Source of the DNA: Micavibrio sp. UBA2020
GTDB taxonomy: Bacteria > Pseudomonadota > Alphaproteobacteria > Micavibrionales > UBA2020
Length of the DNA stretch: 25,441 nucleotides
Assembly (NCBI GenBank): GCA_002334985.1
Contig: DDBY01000212.1
Coordinates: 1-25,441 of the forward strand
Direction of reading: 5' to 3'
Shown here: one piece after another, positions 8,990-16,203 of the stretch
How positions within the stretch are numbered: position 1 is the stretch's first letter
Layout of the letters: every line of letters starts with the position of its first letter
Position numbers and translations under genes: made by a program
The notes under the pieces: model-generated
What the model saw: the letters and a program-made list of their open reading frames with translations, nothing else
The model's database searches: none
Told to the model about the DNA's origin: nothing

Positions 8990-9211
8990 TTACGCGGGTT
9001 TTTGCTTATAGTGTTCCAAAATGAAAACGCGCAGGGCACTCGACAGATTGTCCGGGTGGTCGGAGTCGATTCCGGCGATAAGCCCGTTAATCGAAACACC
9101 CTTTTCTTCGGCGATTTCTTTGAGGCTGTCCCAGAAGGCCTGTTCCAGCGTGATGCTGGTGCGGTGTCCGGCGACGGTAATGGAATGTTTTTGAGAGAGA
9201 CGATGGGGCAT
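8990..9211 (-). CDS. Ribbon-helix-helix domain protein (putative DNA-binding regulator)
   Basis: A 73-residue protein. The segment SITVAGHRTSITLEQAFWDSLKEIAEEKG, followed by VSINGLIAGIDSD and LSSALRVFILEHY, fits a ribbon-helix-helix fold of the RHH_4 type: a beta strand RTSITL, helix 1, the turn GVS, then helix 2. The ATG at 9211 is chosen because AAAGGA lies about 7 bases upstream on the minus strand. The longer open frame to 9334 adds residues without family character. It converges with the asmA gene across 17 bp and lies downstream of fumC beyond a terminator. No toxin gene is adjacent, so an antitoxin role is not supported. Confidence 0.8.
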   Translation of the reverse strand: MPHRLSQKHSITVAGHRTSITLEQAFWDSLKEIAEEKGVSINGLIAGIDSDHPDNLSSALRVFILEHYKQKPA

Positions 9212-9269
9212 CGAAGTTCCTTTCTGGCAGCGGGAGCGCAGGATGATGCAAGGCCCTGTTTCTCCCTTA

Positions 9270-9285
9270 CGGTGCAATTGTACCG
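9270..9285 (-). promoter_or_regulatory. Imperfect palindrome over a -10 element upstream of the RHH gene
   Basis: CGGTGCAATTGTACCG is a 16-base palindrome with a single mismatched pair. On the minus strand it contains TACAAT (9277-9282), a 5 of 6 match to a sigma-70 -10 box, about 65 bases before the RHH start codon. No good -35 is visible. A symmetric site over a promoter in front of a ribbon-helix-helix gene is the usual arrangement for autoregulation; binding is inferred. Confidence 0.4.
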
Positions 9286-9334
9286 CAAATTTATTAAAAA
9301 ATGTAGTGGGTTTATGCGGGAAAGCATCTCCCAT

Positions 9335-9367
9335 AAAAAAGCGCCGCCTTTGCGGGCGGCGCTTTTT
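9335..9367 (-). terminator. Rho-independent terminator of fumC (also T-rich on the other strand)
   Basis: GCGCCGCC (9341-9348) pairs with GGCGGCGC (9355-9362) around a 6-base loop. The hairpin is flanked by A6 and T5, so it has a U-tract in both directions. It lies 22 bases after the fumC stop on the minus strand. It could also stop any transcript running through from asmA on the plus strand. Confidence 0.85.
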
Positions 9368-9388
9368 GCGTAATGCGGATAGGCGCGC

Positions 9389-10816
9389 TTAGTCGCGCGG
9401 GCCAATCATGGTTTCGGGCTTCACGGCCTTGTCGAATTCCTCGGCGGAGAGGAGGTTCAACTCAACCGCCGCGTCTTTCAGCGTGCCGCCGGTTTTGTGG
9501 GCGTGCTTGGCGATTTTGGCGGCGTTGTCATAGCCGATGACGGGGTTCAGCGACGTGACCAGCATCAGGCTTTCATTGAGCAGCTTGGTGATGCGCTCGC
9601 GGTTCGGCTCGATACCGACGACGCAGTTGTCGGTGAAGCTGCGCGCCGCATCTGCCAGCAGGCGGATGGATTGCAGCAGGTTGTAAATCATCACAGGCTT
9701 GAACACGTTGAGTTCAAAATGGCCGTTAGAGCCGGCGATGGAAACCGTGGTGTGGTTGCCCATGATTTGTGCGCAGACCATGGTCAGTGCTTCGGACTGG
9801 GTCGGGTTGACCTTGCCCGGCATGATGGAGGAGCCGGGTTCGTTCTCCGGCAGGCTAATCTCGCCAATGCCGCAGCGCGGGCCGGAGCCGAGCAAACGCA
9901 CGTCATTCGCGATTTTCATCAGCGAGCAGGCGATGGTGTTCATCGCGCCCGAAGATTCCACCACCGCATCATGCGCCGCCATGGCTTCGAATTTGTTTTC
10001 GGCCGTGGTGAAGGGGATATCGGTGATTTGCGATACTTTTTGCGCGAACAGTTCGGCAAAGCCTTTTTTGCAGTTAAGGCCGGTGCCGACGGCGGTGCCG
10101 CCCTGCGCCAGTTGCGACAGGCGGGGCAGGCCGGCCTTCACGCGCTCGATACCGTATTTGACCTGCATGGCATAGCCGGAGAATTCCTGCCCCAGCGTGA
10201 CGGGCGTGGCGTCCTGCAAATGGGTGCGGCCGATTTTGATGATGTCCTTGAACGCCTGTGCCTTGGCATCCAGTGCCGCGTGCAGGTGTTCGAGCGCGGG
10301 AATAAGTTCGTGGTGGATTTGCTCCACCGCCGCGATGTGCATGACAGTCGGGAAAGTATCGTTCGACGACTGGCCGTAATTCACATGGTCGTTCGGGTGA
10401 ACAGGTTTTTTGGAGCCGATTTCACCGCCCAGAATTTCAATCGCGCGGTTGGAAACAACCTCGTTGATGTTCATGTTGGTTTGGGTGCCCGAACCGGTTT
10501 GCCACACGACAAGGGGGAAATGCTCGTTCAGCGTGCCGTCCATAACTTCTTCGGCGGCCTGTACGATGGCGCTGCCGATTTTCTTGTCAAGCGCGCCTAA
10601 TTCCATATTCGCGAGGGCGGCGGCTTTTTTCTGTACGCCCAGCGCGCGCACCAGCGGCAGGGGCATGCGCTCGGTGCCGATTTTGAAGTTTTCGAAGGAG
10701 CGCTGCGTCTGTGCGCCCCAATATTTGTCGGCGGGTACTTCGACTTCGCCCATAGAGTCGGTTTCGATGCGAACCTGGGGGATTTCTTCGGCGGATGCCG
10801 TCTGGCTGGGGGACAT
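9389..10816 (-). CDS. fumC: Class II fumarate hydratase
   Basis: A 475-residue cytoplasmic, iron-independent fumarase interconverting fumarate and L-malate in the TCA cycle. Diagnostic segments include [55 protein letters not shown] and the superfamily signature [11 protein letters not shown] at residues 328-338, which carries the catalytic Ser loop. The ATG at 10816 is chosen: GAGGG lies 8 bases upstream and the length fits the family. An in-frame TTG at 10855 would extend into a predicted promoter. It is divergent from valS and closed by the hairpin at 9335-9367, so it is probably monocistronic. Confidence 0.96.
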   Translation of the reverse strand: MSPSQTASAEEIPQVRIETDSMGEVEVPADKYWGAQTQRSFENFKIGTERMPLPLVRALGVQKKAAALANMELGALDKKIGSAIVQAAEEVMDGTLNEHFPLVVWQTGSGTQTNMNINEVVSNRAIEILGGEIGSKKPVHPNDHVNYGQSSNDTFPTVMHIAAVEQIHHELIPALEHLHAALDAKAQAFKDIIKIGRTHLQDATPVTLGQEFSGYAMQVKYGIERVKAGLPRLSQLAQGGTAVGTGLNCKKGFAELFAQKVSQITDIPFTTAENKFEAMAAHDAVVESSGAMNTIACSLMKIANDVRLLGSGPRCGIGEISLPENEPGSSIMPGKVNPTQSEALTMVCAQIMGNHTTVSIAGSNGHFELNVFKPVMIYNLLQSIRLLADAARSFTDNCVVGIEPNRERITKLLNESLMLVTSLNPVIGYDNAAKIAKHAHKTGGTLKDAAVELNLLSAEEFDKAVKPETMIGPRD

Positions 10817-10853
10817 TCTTTTACCCTCTGATATGGATGAAAAACTGCCGCTC

Positions 10854-10881
10854 AATCTAGCAAAATGCCTTCACAAATCAA
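10854..10881 (-). promoter_or_regulatory. Candidate fumC promoter
   Basis: Read on the minus strand, TTGATT (10876-10881) and TAGATT (10854-10859) are separated by 16 bases, each matching 4 of 6 consensus positions. It would start transcription about 30 bases before the fumC ATG and supports the shorter start. It overlaps the candidate valS promoter on the other strand. Confidence 0.35.
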
Positions 10882-10899
10882 TGGTCTTGCCGCTATATT
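10870..10899 (+). promoter_or_regulatory. Candidate sigma-70 promoter for valS
   Basis: TTCACA (10870-10875) and TATATT (10894-10899) are spaced 18 bases apart, and each matches 5 of 6 consensus positions. The predicted leader is about 46 bases. The site lies in the 135-bp divergent gap with fumC. It is the best promoter match in that gap. Confidence 0.55.
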
Positions 10900-10951
10900 A
10901 TGTATCTCAAAAATCAAATAAAAACGGCCATCGGCAGAGGACATAATACAG

Positions 10952-13606
10952 ATGCTTGAAAAAACCTTTGAAAGCAAGGACGTCGAAAAGAAACACTACG
11001 AAAGCTGGGAAAAATCCGGCGTTTTCGCGGCCGATGTGAAAAGCAACAAGCAGCCCTATTGCATCCCCATGCCGCCGCCCAACGTGACGGGCAGCCTGCA
11101 CATGGGCCACGCGCTGACCATGACCCTGCAAGACATCCTGACGCGGTTTGAACGCATGCAGGGCCGCGATGTTCTGTGGCAGCCGGGCACCGACCATGCG
11201 GGTATTGCGACGCAGATGGTGGTCGAACGTCTTTTGAACAAAGACGGCAAAACCCGCCATGACCTTGGCCGCGATAATTTTTTGAAGCGCGTGTGGGAGT
11301 GGAAAGAAGAATCCGGCTCCACCATCACGCGCCAGCTGCGCCGCCTTGGCGCAACGCCCGACTGGTCGCGCGAGCGTTTCACGATGGACGAGGGGCTGAA
11401 CAAGGCCGTCAACAAAGTCTTCGTCCAGCTGTATAAAGAAAAACTGATTTACAAGGACAAGCGCCTTGTGAACTGGGACCCCAAGATGCACACCGCGCTG
11501 TCCGACCTTGAAGTCGAACAGGTCGAAATCAAGGGCAACATGCACTACTTCCGCTATCCGGTCGAAGGGCAGGTGGAGTGTTTCATCACCATCGCCACCA
11601 CGCGCCCCGAAACCATGCTGGGCGATACGGCGATTGCGGTGCATCCGGATGATGAACGCTATAAAGACCTCGTCGGCAAATTCGCCGCACTGCCGCTGAC
11701 GGACCGTCTTATTCCTATTATCGCCGATGAATACGCCGACCCGACCAAGGGAACGGGCGCGGTGAAAATCACGCCTGCGCATGACTTTAACGACTTCGAA
11801 GTCGGCAAACGCCACAACCTGCCGATGATTTCGATTTTCGACCGTGATGCCAAGGTCAACGAAAACGCGCCGGAGGCCTTCCGCGGTCTTGACCGTTTCG
11901 AAGCACGCAAAAAAGTGCTGGCGGAGTTGGAAGCGCTCGAGCTTATCGAGAAAATCGAGCCGACCGTCCACGCCGTTCCGCATGACGAAAAATCCAAAAC
12001 GGTTATTCTGGAGCCGTTCCTGACCGAGCAGTGGTATTGCGATGCCGTGACGCTGGCACAGCCTGCCATTAAGGCTGTTGAAGAAGGCCGCACCGAATTC
12101 GTACCCAAAAACTGGGAAAACACCTATTACCAATGGATGCGCAATATCCAGCCGTGGTGTATTTCGCGCCAGCTGTGGTGGGGGCATCAAATCCCCGCAT
12201 GGTATGATGACGAAGGCAAAGTCTATGTCGCCGAAACCGAAGAAGAAGCGCAGGCAGAGGCCGGCGCAGGCGTGAAGCTGACGCGCGACGAAGACGTGCT
12301 GGATACCTGGTTCTCCTCTGCGCTCTGGCCGTTCTCTACGCTCGGCTGGCCGGAAAACAACGAAGCGGTGAAGCGCTACTATCCGGCTGAAACGTTGATT
12401 ACGGGCTTTGACATCATTTTCTTCTGGGTTGCCCGCATGATGATGATGGGCATCCATTTCATGGGCGATGTACCGTTCAAAAAGGTCTATATCCACGCGC
12501 TGGTGCGCGATGAAAAAGGCCAGAAGATGTCCAAGACCAAGGGCAACGTCATCGACCCCTTGGACATCATCGACGAATACGGCGCGGATGCGCTGCGCTT
12601 TACCCTGACCGCGCTGGCGGCGCAGGGGCGTGATGTGAAGCTCGGCGCTGCGCGCGTCGAGGGGTATCGCAACTTCGCCACCAAGCTTTGGAACGCGTCG
12701 CGTTTCTGCGAAATGAACGGCTGCGAACTCAAGCTGGATTACAATCCCAAGGCGGCGCAACATACGCTGAACCGCTGGATTTTGTCCGAACTGGCGGTCG
12801 TGAGCGAAAGCGTGGCGGCCAGCCTCAAGGCTTACCGCTATAACGATGCGGCCATGACGCTGTACCATTTCACATGGGGCACGTTCTGCGACTGGTATAT
12901 CGAATTCACCAAGCCGCTGCTGAATGGCGCGGACGAAGGCGTGAAGCAGGAAACGAAGGATACGACGGGCTGGGTGCTCGACCAGCTGCTGACGCTGCTG
13001 AACCCCATCATGCCCTATATTACCGAAGAGCTGCACGCCCACCTGATGAACAAAGGCGAGCTGGGCAAGGACGATTGGCTGCAATCGCGCCCGTGGCCTG
13101 TGTTTGACGCCGCAATTGTTGATAAAGCCGCGCAGGCGGAGGTCAACTGGGTGGTGCGTCTTATCACCGAAATCCGCTCCGTCCGTGCGGACATGAACGT
13201 ACCGGCGGCGGCGCAAATCGAAATGCTGCTCAAAGGTGCGAATGCGGAGAGCAAGGCGCGCCTTGAGAAATACGCCGACATCATCAAACGTCTCGCCCGT
13301 CTGTCGAAAGCAGCGGCGAGCGAAGCGGAAGCGCCCAAAGGCTCCTTGCAAATGGTGATTGACGAGGCGACGATTGTACTGCCCATCGCGGACGTCGTTG
13401 ACCTTGCGCAAGAGCGTGCGCGGTTGCAAAAAGCCATCGAGAAAGAGCAGCAGCAGATTGAGAAAATCAACAAGATGCTGAACAATCAAGGCTTCCTTGC
13501 CAAGGCGCCCGAAGAAGTGGTGGAGGAGCAGAAAGAACTGAAATCCGCCGCCGAAAACACCATCGCCAAGCTCACGCAGGCGCTCAAGCAGATAGAGGCG
13601 GCATAA
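10952..13606 (+). CDS. valS: Valine-tRNA ligase
   Basis: An 884-residue class I aminoacyl-tRNA synthetase that charges tRNA-Val. It has the HIGH-type motif HMGH at 50-53 (after PPPNVTGSL), the CP1 editing domain with TTRPETMLGDTAIAVHP at about 215, and KMSKT at 525-529 in place of the more usual KMSKS. The C-terminal ValS arm is a coiled coil from about 817 (LAQERARLQKAIEKEQQQI onwards). These features separate it from IleS and LeuS. AGAGGA lies about 10 bases before the ATG. The Ser-to-Thr change in the KMSKS loop is conservative and unlikely to inactivate. Three small genes follow closely and may be co-transcribed. Confidence 0.97.
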   Translation: MLEKTFESKDVEKKHYESWEKSGVFAADVKSNKQPYCIPMPPPNVTGSLHMGHALTMTLQDILTRFERMQGRDVLWQPGTDHAGIATQMVVERLLNKDGKTRHDLGRDNFLKRVWEWKEESGSTITRQLRRLGATPDWSRERFTMDEGLNKAVNKVFVQLYKEKLIYKDKRLVNWDPKMHTALSDLEVEQVEIKGNMHYFRYPVEGQVECFITIATTRPETMLGDTAIAVHPDDERYKDLVGKFAALPLTDRLIPIIADEYADPTKGTGAVKITPAHDFNDFEVGKRHNLPMISIFDRDAKVNENAPEAFRGLDRFEARKKVLAELEALELIEKIEPTVHAVPHDEKSKTVILEPFLTEQWYCDAVTLAQPAIKAVEEGRTEFVPKNWENTYYQWMRNIQPWCISRQLWWGHQIPAWYDDEGKVYVAETEEEAQAEAGAGVKLTRDEDVLDTWFSSALWPFSTLGWPENNEAVKRYYPAETLITGFDIIFFWVARMMMMGIHFMGDVPFKKVYIHALVRDEKGQKMSKTKGNVIDPLDIIDEYGADALRFTLTALAAQGRDVKLGAARVEGYRNFATKLWNASRFCEMNGCELKLDYNPKAAQHTLNRWILSELAVVSESVAASLKAYRYNDAAMTLYHFTWGTFCDWYIEFTKPLLNGADEGVKQETKDTTGWVLDQLLTLLNPIMPYITEELHAHLMNKGELGKDDWLQSRPWPVFDAAIVDKAAQAEVNWVVRLITEIRSVRADMNVPAAAQIEMLLKGANAESKARLEKYADIIKRLARLSKAAASEAEAPKGSLQMVIDEATIVLPIADVVDLAQERARLQKAIEKEQQQIEKINKMLNNQGFLAKAPEEVVEEQKELKSAAENTIAKLTQALKQIEAA

Positions 13607-13607
13607 G

Positions 13608-14087
13608 ATGAAACCGGGGATTTTCCGCAGACTCATCAACCTCTGGCCGCCCTTTCTGGGGGCGGGTATCAAGGTCAAGGAAATCTCCGACGACTATAGC
13701 GACTTCAAGGTGGAAATGAAGCTGACGCGGCTGAACCGCAACTATGTCGGTACGCAGTTCGGCGGCTCCATTTACGCCATGACAGACCCGTTTTATATGC
13801 TTATTCTGATGAAGAACCTCGGCAATGATTACATTGTATGGGACAAGGCGGCCGATATCCGCTTCAAACTGCCGGGCAAAGGAAAGCTGACCGCGCATTT
13901 CAACATCAGCAAAGAGCGCATCGCCGAAATTAAGGCGGAGGCCGATACAAATTATAAAGCCGAGCCGCGCTTCACCGTCCATGTAAAAGACGAAAAGGGC
14001 AACGTGGTTGCCGAGGTGGACAAGGTGCTGTACGTCCGCCGCAAAGACAGCAAAAAAACGCCGCCGCAAACGCCGCCCCAGCCCTGA
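13608..14087 (+). CDS. Hotdog-fold protein, DUF4442/thioesterase-like
   Basis: A 159-residue protein starting one base after the valS stop. The segments INLWPPFLGAGIKVKEIS, MKLTRLNRNYVGTQFGGSIYAMTDPFYMLIL and VWDKAADIRFKLPGKGKL resemble the DUF4442 group of hotdog proteins related to PaaI-type thioesterases. The substrate is unknown, and no active-site residue can be assigned with confidence. The C-terminus after about residue 145 is a short basic/Pro-rich tail. Contact with valS suggests co-transcription, but a functional link to tRNA charging is not evident. The fold call is fairly secure; enzymatic activity is inference. Confidence 0.75.
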   Translation: MKPGIFRRLINLWPPFLGAGIKVKEISDDYSDFKVEMKLTRLNRNYVGTQFGGSIYAMTDPFYMLILMKNLGNDYIVWDKAADIRFKLPGKGKLTAHFNISKERIAEIKAEADTNYKAEPRFTVHVKDEKGNVVAEVDKVLYVRRKDSKKTPPQTPPQP

Positions 14088-14100
14088 GAAAGAATAGCTG

Positions 14101-14580
14101 ATGATGGAAATCAAGGCCCCTGGCGCCTATGACGTTTACATGAACAAGCCGTCGGTTTTTCTGGCCGGCAGTATCGAAATGGGCGTGGCGGAGGATTGGC
14201 AGGCCAAGGTGTCATCGGCGCTGTCCGTTATGGATGTGCTGGTGCTTAACCCCCGCCGCGATAACTGGGACAGCAGCTGGGCGCAGAATATCGACAACCC
14301 GCCGTTCCGCGAGCAGGTGGAGTGGGAGCTTTCCGCCCTCGACGCCGCCAGCGTGGTTTTGATGTATTTCGACCCTGCGACCAAATCGCCGATTACACTG
14401 CTGGAGCTGGGTATTCACGCGGCGGCCAATCCGGAAAAACTTATCGTCTGCTGCCCGCAAGGATTCTGGCGCAAGGGGAATGTGGATATCGTCTGCAACC
14501 GCTACGGCGTGCGCCAGACGGAAACGCTGGACGGACTTATCCAGCAAACAGTGCTGCGCCTGCAATCCGCGGCGGCCTGA
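14101..14580 (+). CDS. Nucleoside 2-deoxyribosyltransferase-like protein
   Basis: A 159-residue protein resembling the Nuc_deoxyri_tr2 family. The N-terminal strand SVFLAGSIEMG (about 18-28) matches the substrate-binding motif of this superfamily. VLNPRRDNWDSSW (48-60), EQVEWELSALDAASVVLMYFD (71-91) and LLELGIHAA (100-108) follow, with E102 a candidate catalytic Glu. Members transfer deoxyribose between bases or hydrolyse nucleotides; the substrate here cannot be told. MetMet leaves 14101 or 14104 as the start. It lies 13 bp after the hotdog gene, in the valS run. Confidence 0.78.
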   Translation: MMEIKAPGAYDVYMNKPSVFLAGSIEMGVAEDWQAKVSSALSVMDVLVLNPRRDNWDSSWAQNIDNPPFREQVEWELSALDAASVVLMYFDPATKSPITLLELGIHAAANPEKLIVCCPQGFWRKGNVDIVCNRYGVRQTETLDGLIQQTVLRLQSAAA

Positions 14581-14603
14581 TAGACAAGAAAAGGAAGAAT
14601 GTG

Positions 14604-14849
14604 ATGATTGGCAAAATTATTGGCGCGCTGGTCGTGCTGGGCATCGTCGGGTATTTTATGGTGTCGCTCGGCAGCAAAGCAAAAGAAGCCCCGCAAAGCG
14701 CGGCCGTCAGCAAGCTGCAAAACGAAATCCAGCAACAGCGCCAGCAGCTGGATAATATCGAAGGCAGCCTGACCGTCCAGCAGCCTGTCGCGCCTGCGCC
14801 GGAAAATGCAGAAGATGCAGAGTCTGACGCTGCCGATACGCAAGAATAA
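14604..14849 (+). CDS. Small single-pass membrane protein with coiled coil, unknown function
   Basis: An 81-residue protein I do not recognise. Residues 2-22 are a hydrophobic helix (IGKIIGALVVLGIVGYFMV). A Gln/Leu-rich heptad-like stretch follows at about 38-57 (SKLQNEIQQQRQQLDNIEG), then an acidic Ala/Pro tail. It is likely anchored in the inner membrane with the coiled coil in the periplasm or the cytoplasm. The ATG at 14604 is preferred over an upstream frame because AAGGAAG lies 6 bases before it; a GTG at 14601 is possible. It is the last gene of the valS run and is followed by a strong hairpin. Confidence 0.65.
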   Translation: MIGKIIGALVVLGIVGYFMVSLGSKAKEAPQSAAVSKLQNEIQQQRQQLDNIEGSLTVQQPVAPAPENAEDAESDAADTQE

Positions 14850-14870
14850 ATCCAGATAATCAACAGCATA

Positions 14871-14902
14871 CCCCGGCCACAAGTCGGGGAGCGTGGCCGG
14901 GG
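14871..14902 (+). terminator. Strong GC hairpin after the valS gene run
   Basis: CCCCGGCCAC (14871-14880) pairs with GTGGCCGGGG (14893-14902), ten perfect base pairs around a 12-base loop. It starts 21 bases after the last stop codon. The following CTTTGCTG is a weak U-tract, so it may act as a 3'-end stabiliser or an inefficient terminator. Confidence 0.55.
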
Positions 14903-14917
14903 CTTTGCTGCTGAACA

Positions 14918-14935
14918 ACGCCGCAAGAGCGGCGT
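14918..14935. other. Small stem-loop between convergent genes
   Basis: ACGCCGC (14918-14924) and GCGGCGT (14929-14935) form a 7-bp stem with a 4-base loop. No T-tract follows on either strand. Its role is unknown. Confidence 0.4.
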
Positions 14936-14949
14936 CTATGTGGGCATAT

Positions 14950-14994
14950 AATCCTTATACGGGTTTACCCCCGTTTCCGGATTAAGCCTTTTTT
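14950..14994 (+). terminator. Possible two-part hairpin with T6 tract, before the hsp20 end
   Basis: The inner stem ACGGG/CCCGT (14959-14963 and 14970-14974) sits within the outer arms AATCC/GGATT (14950-14954 and 14979-14983). AAGCC and T6 (14989-14994) follow. It could be the real terminator of the plus-strand run converging on hsp20. The internal loop makes the call weak. Confidence 0.4.
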
Positions 14995-14995
14995 G

Positions 14996-15472
14996 TCAGC
15001 CTGCAGCTTTTTTTGCGCCTTTTTGCTCGATAAGCTTGCCGCTGCCTGCGGACAAGATTTCAATCTTGCGCGCTTTCATTTCCTCCGGAATTTCACGGAC
15101 GAGGGAAATGGTCAGCAGCCCGTTTTCAAGCACGGCGCTTTCCACCTTGATATGGTCGGCCAGCTGGAAGCGGCGTTCAAACGCCCGCGCCGCGATGCCG
15201 CGGTGCAGATAGGTCACGCCTTTGTTATCGTCGCGTTCCTGCGCGCGGCCTTGCACCAGCAGCTGGTTTTCTTTGGACGTGATGTCGATTTCATCTTGCG
15301 TGAAACCGGCTACGGCCATGGTGATGCGGTACTGGTCGTCGCTGACCTTGACGATGTTATAGGGCGGATAGGCGTTTTCCTGCTCGTTCAGCATGCCGGT
15401 TTCCAGCATGCGGGAGAGCCGGTCAAAGCCGACGGTGGAGCGGAAAAGCGGGGAAAAGTCAAAAGTGGTCAT
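14996..15472 (-). CDS. Hsp20/alpha-crystallin family small heat-shock protein
   Basis: A 158-residue ATP-independent holdase chaperone of the IbpA / rhizobial class A type. The N-terminus is MTTFDFSPLFRSTVGFDRL. The alpha-crystallin domain runs from about YPPYNIVKVSDDQYRI through LVQGRAQE, FERRFQLADHIKVESAVLENGLLTI and VREIPEE, and a C-terminal I-x-I motif is seen (KIEI). The ATG at 15472 is chosen because GGAGG lies 8 bases upstream and matches family starts. The leader folds into a ROSE-like thermometer, so translation is probably heat-induced. It lies downstream of rpmE but is separated from it by a terminator and has its own promoter. Confidence 0.94.
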   Translation of the reverse strand: MTTFDFSPLFRSTVGFDRLSRMLETGMLNEQENAYPPYNIVKVSDDQYRITMAVAGFTQDEIDITSKENQLLVQGRAQERDDNKGVTYLHRGIAARAFERRFQLADHIKVESAVLENGLLTISLVREIPEEMKARKIEILSAGSGKLIEQKGAKKAAG

Positions 15473-15589
15473 GATGATATCCTCCTTGAGCAATATCAGG
15501 TTACATGTATCAGGCAGTCATCCCGCTATGCGGGCATGCTGCAGGAAGGTTTTGTAGCGAAGCCCCACCATGGGCACTTCTGCCTTCCT
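15473..15589 (-). promoter_or_regulatory. ROSE-like RNA thermometer in the hsp20 leader
   Basis: The predicted leader of about 117 nt holds successive hairpins on the minus strand. The first has arms CCTTCCT/AGGAAGG (15543-15549 and 15583-15589, read on the plus strand). The second is GCAG-CAT-CCCGC/GCGGG-ATG-CTGC with two single-base bulges (15514-15542). The third is a terminal hairpin (15476-15497) in which GATATTGCTC pairs with GAGGATATC around an AAG loop. That pairing leaves a single bulged G opposite the Shine-Dalgarno GGAGG. ROSE elements of alphaproteobacterial small heat-shock genes have the same UUGCU-against-SD pairing with a destabilising G. Temperature response is inferred. Confidence 0.75.
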
Positions 15590-15595
15590 GATAAA

Positions 15596-15625
15596 ATCAT
15601 ATATGCGGATTTTTTCCGGCGTCAA
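15596..15625 (-). promoter_or_regulatory. Candidate hsp20 promoter
   Basis: On the minus strand, TTGACG (15620-15625) and TATGAT (15596-15601) are 18 bases apart, each 5 of 6 against the sigma-70 consensus. The -35 is also embedded in CTTGAC, the -35 of alphaproteobacterial RpoH promoters. The region CATATAT near the -10 partly resembles the RpoH -10. Which sigma factor is used cannot be decided here. Confidence 0.5.
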
Positions 15626-15670
15626 GACATGTAAAAAAAAATCAGGAAATTCAAAAATAAAGCGCATAGC

Positions 15671-15704
15671 AAAAAACCGCCCTGCGTATGCGGGGCGGTT
15701 TTTT
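15671..15704 (-). terminator. Terminator of rpmE
   Basis: CCGCCC (15677-15682) pairs with GGGCGG (15693-15698) around a 10-base loop, with A6 before and T7 after on the plus strand. This gives a U-tract for minus-strand transcripts leaving rpmE, whose stop is 32 bases upstream. It insulates hsp20 from rpmE. Confidence 0.85.
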
Positions 15705-15735
15705 TGAAGTTCTGAGCAGCAAAAGACGGCGAAAA

Positions 15736-15996
15736 TTATTTCGCTGCTTTTTTGTCTTCTTTGCCTTCGTCCAGCGTAGCAAGGCCGAGACCGGCGTACT
15801 TGTTGCTGAACTTTGCCAGACGGCCTTTTTCCATCACCTTCGCGGCACCGCCCGTCCAAGCGGGGTGGTTCAGCGGGTCGATGTCGAGGCGCATAACGTC
15901 GCCGGGTTTGCCCCAGCAGCTGCGCGTCGTGTATTCGGTGCCGTCGGTCATGACGACTTTAATTTCGTGGTAATCGGGATGGATGTCTGCCTTCAT
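15736..15996 (-). CDS. rpmE: 50S ribosomal protein L31
   Basis: An 86-residue protein of the large ribosomal subunit. [35 protein letters not shown] and the basic segment [15 protein letters not shown] match the bL31 family as found in Alphaproteobacteria. Only one Cys is present (residue 27), so the zinc-binding four-Cys set of the C+ form is absent; this is a C- type L31, expected to work without zinc. A Lys/Glu-rich tail of about 12 residues follows the conserved part. AAGGAG lies 8 bases before the ATG on the minus strand. It is divergent from the ABC transporter gene. Confidence 0.93.
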   Translation of the reverse strand: MKADIHPDYHEIKVVMTDGTEYTTRSCWGKPGDVMRLDIDPLNHPAWTGGAAKVMEKGRLAKFSNKYAGLGLATLDEGKEDKKAAK

Positions 15997-16116
15997 GGCG
16001 ATAGCTCCTTAAAATCTTTATCAGGCTGGCTTTTTACAGAGATTTTTCTTATTGTGCAAGCAATTTATTGACTTTGGCGGGCAATAGCCCATTCTCTGCC
16101 ACACGCGGGGGATAAA

Positions 16117-16147
16117 CGGCTTTTTATTTACATAAATAATAAAGCCG
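16117..16147 (+). promoter_or_regulatory. Long A/T-rich inverted repeat upstream of the ABC transporter
   Basis: CGGCTTTTTATTTA (16117-16130) and TAAATAATAAAGCCG (16133-16147) are inverted copies with one bulged T and a 2-base centre, giving 14 pairs. It lies about 57 bases before the ABC transporter start, in the 207-bp divergent gap with rpmE. It could be an operator or a leader hairpin. No T-tract or upstream gene supports a terminator. Confidence 0.45.
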
Positions 16148-16203
16148 CCGCCAGCCAAAAACAAATAAAATCAAAACAAGAAGCACAAGACCGGCAGCTT
16201 ACC

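Noticed and set aside
8990..9211. Antitoxin of a toxin-antitoxin pair
   Set aside because: The ribbon-helix-helix protein has no adjacent small toxin gene; its neighbours are asmA-like and fumC.
9497..10600. Plus-strand open frame of 367 codons antisense to fumC
   Set aside because: It is a shadow of the fumarase gene in a GC-rich codon context.
10907..13678. Minus-strand open frame of 923 codons antisense to valS
   Set aside because: The plus strand encodes an intact valine-tRNA ligase with all motifs; the antisense translation has no recognisable domain.
14946..14951. Perfect TATAAT on the plus strand
   Set aside because: No matching -35 is present and the only downstream gene is on the opposite strand.
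15514..15590. Hairpins upstream of hsp20 first read as a dispersed repeat
   Set aside because: They lie within the predicted hsp20 leader, downstream of a good promoter, and are better explained as the upper hairpins of a thermometer leader; they do not match the repeat at 17995-18077.
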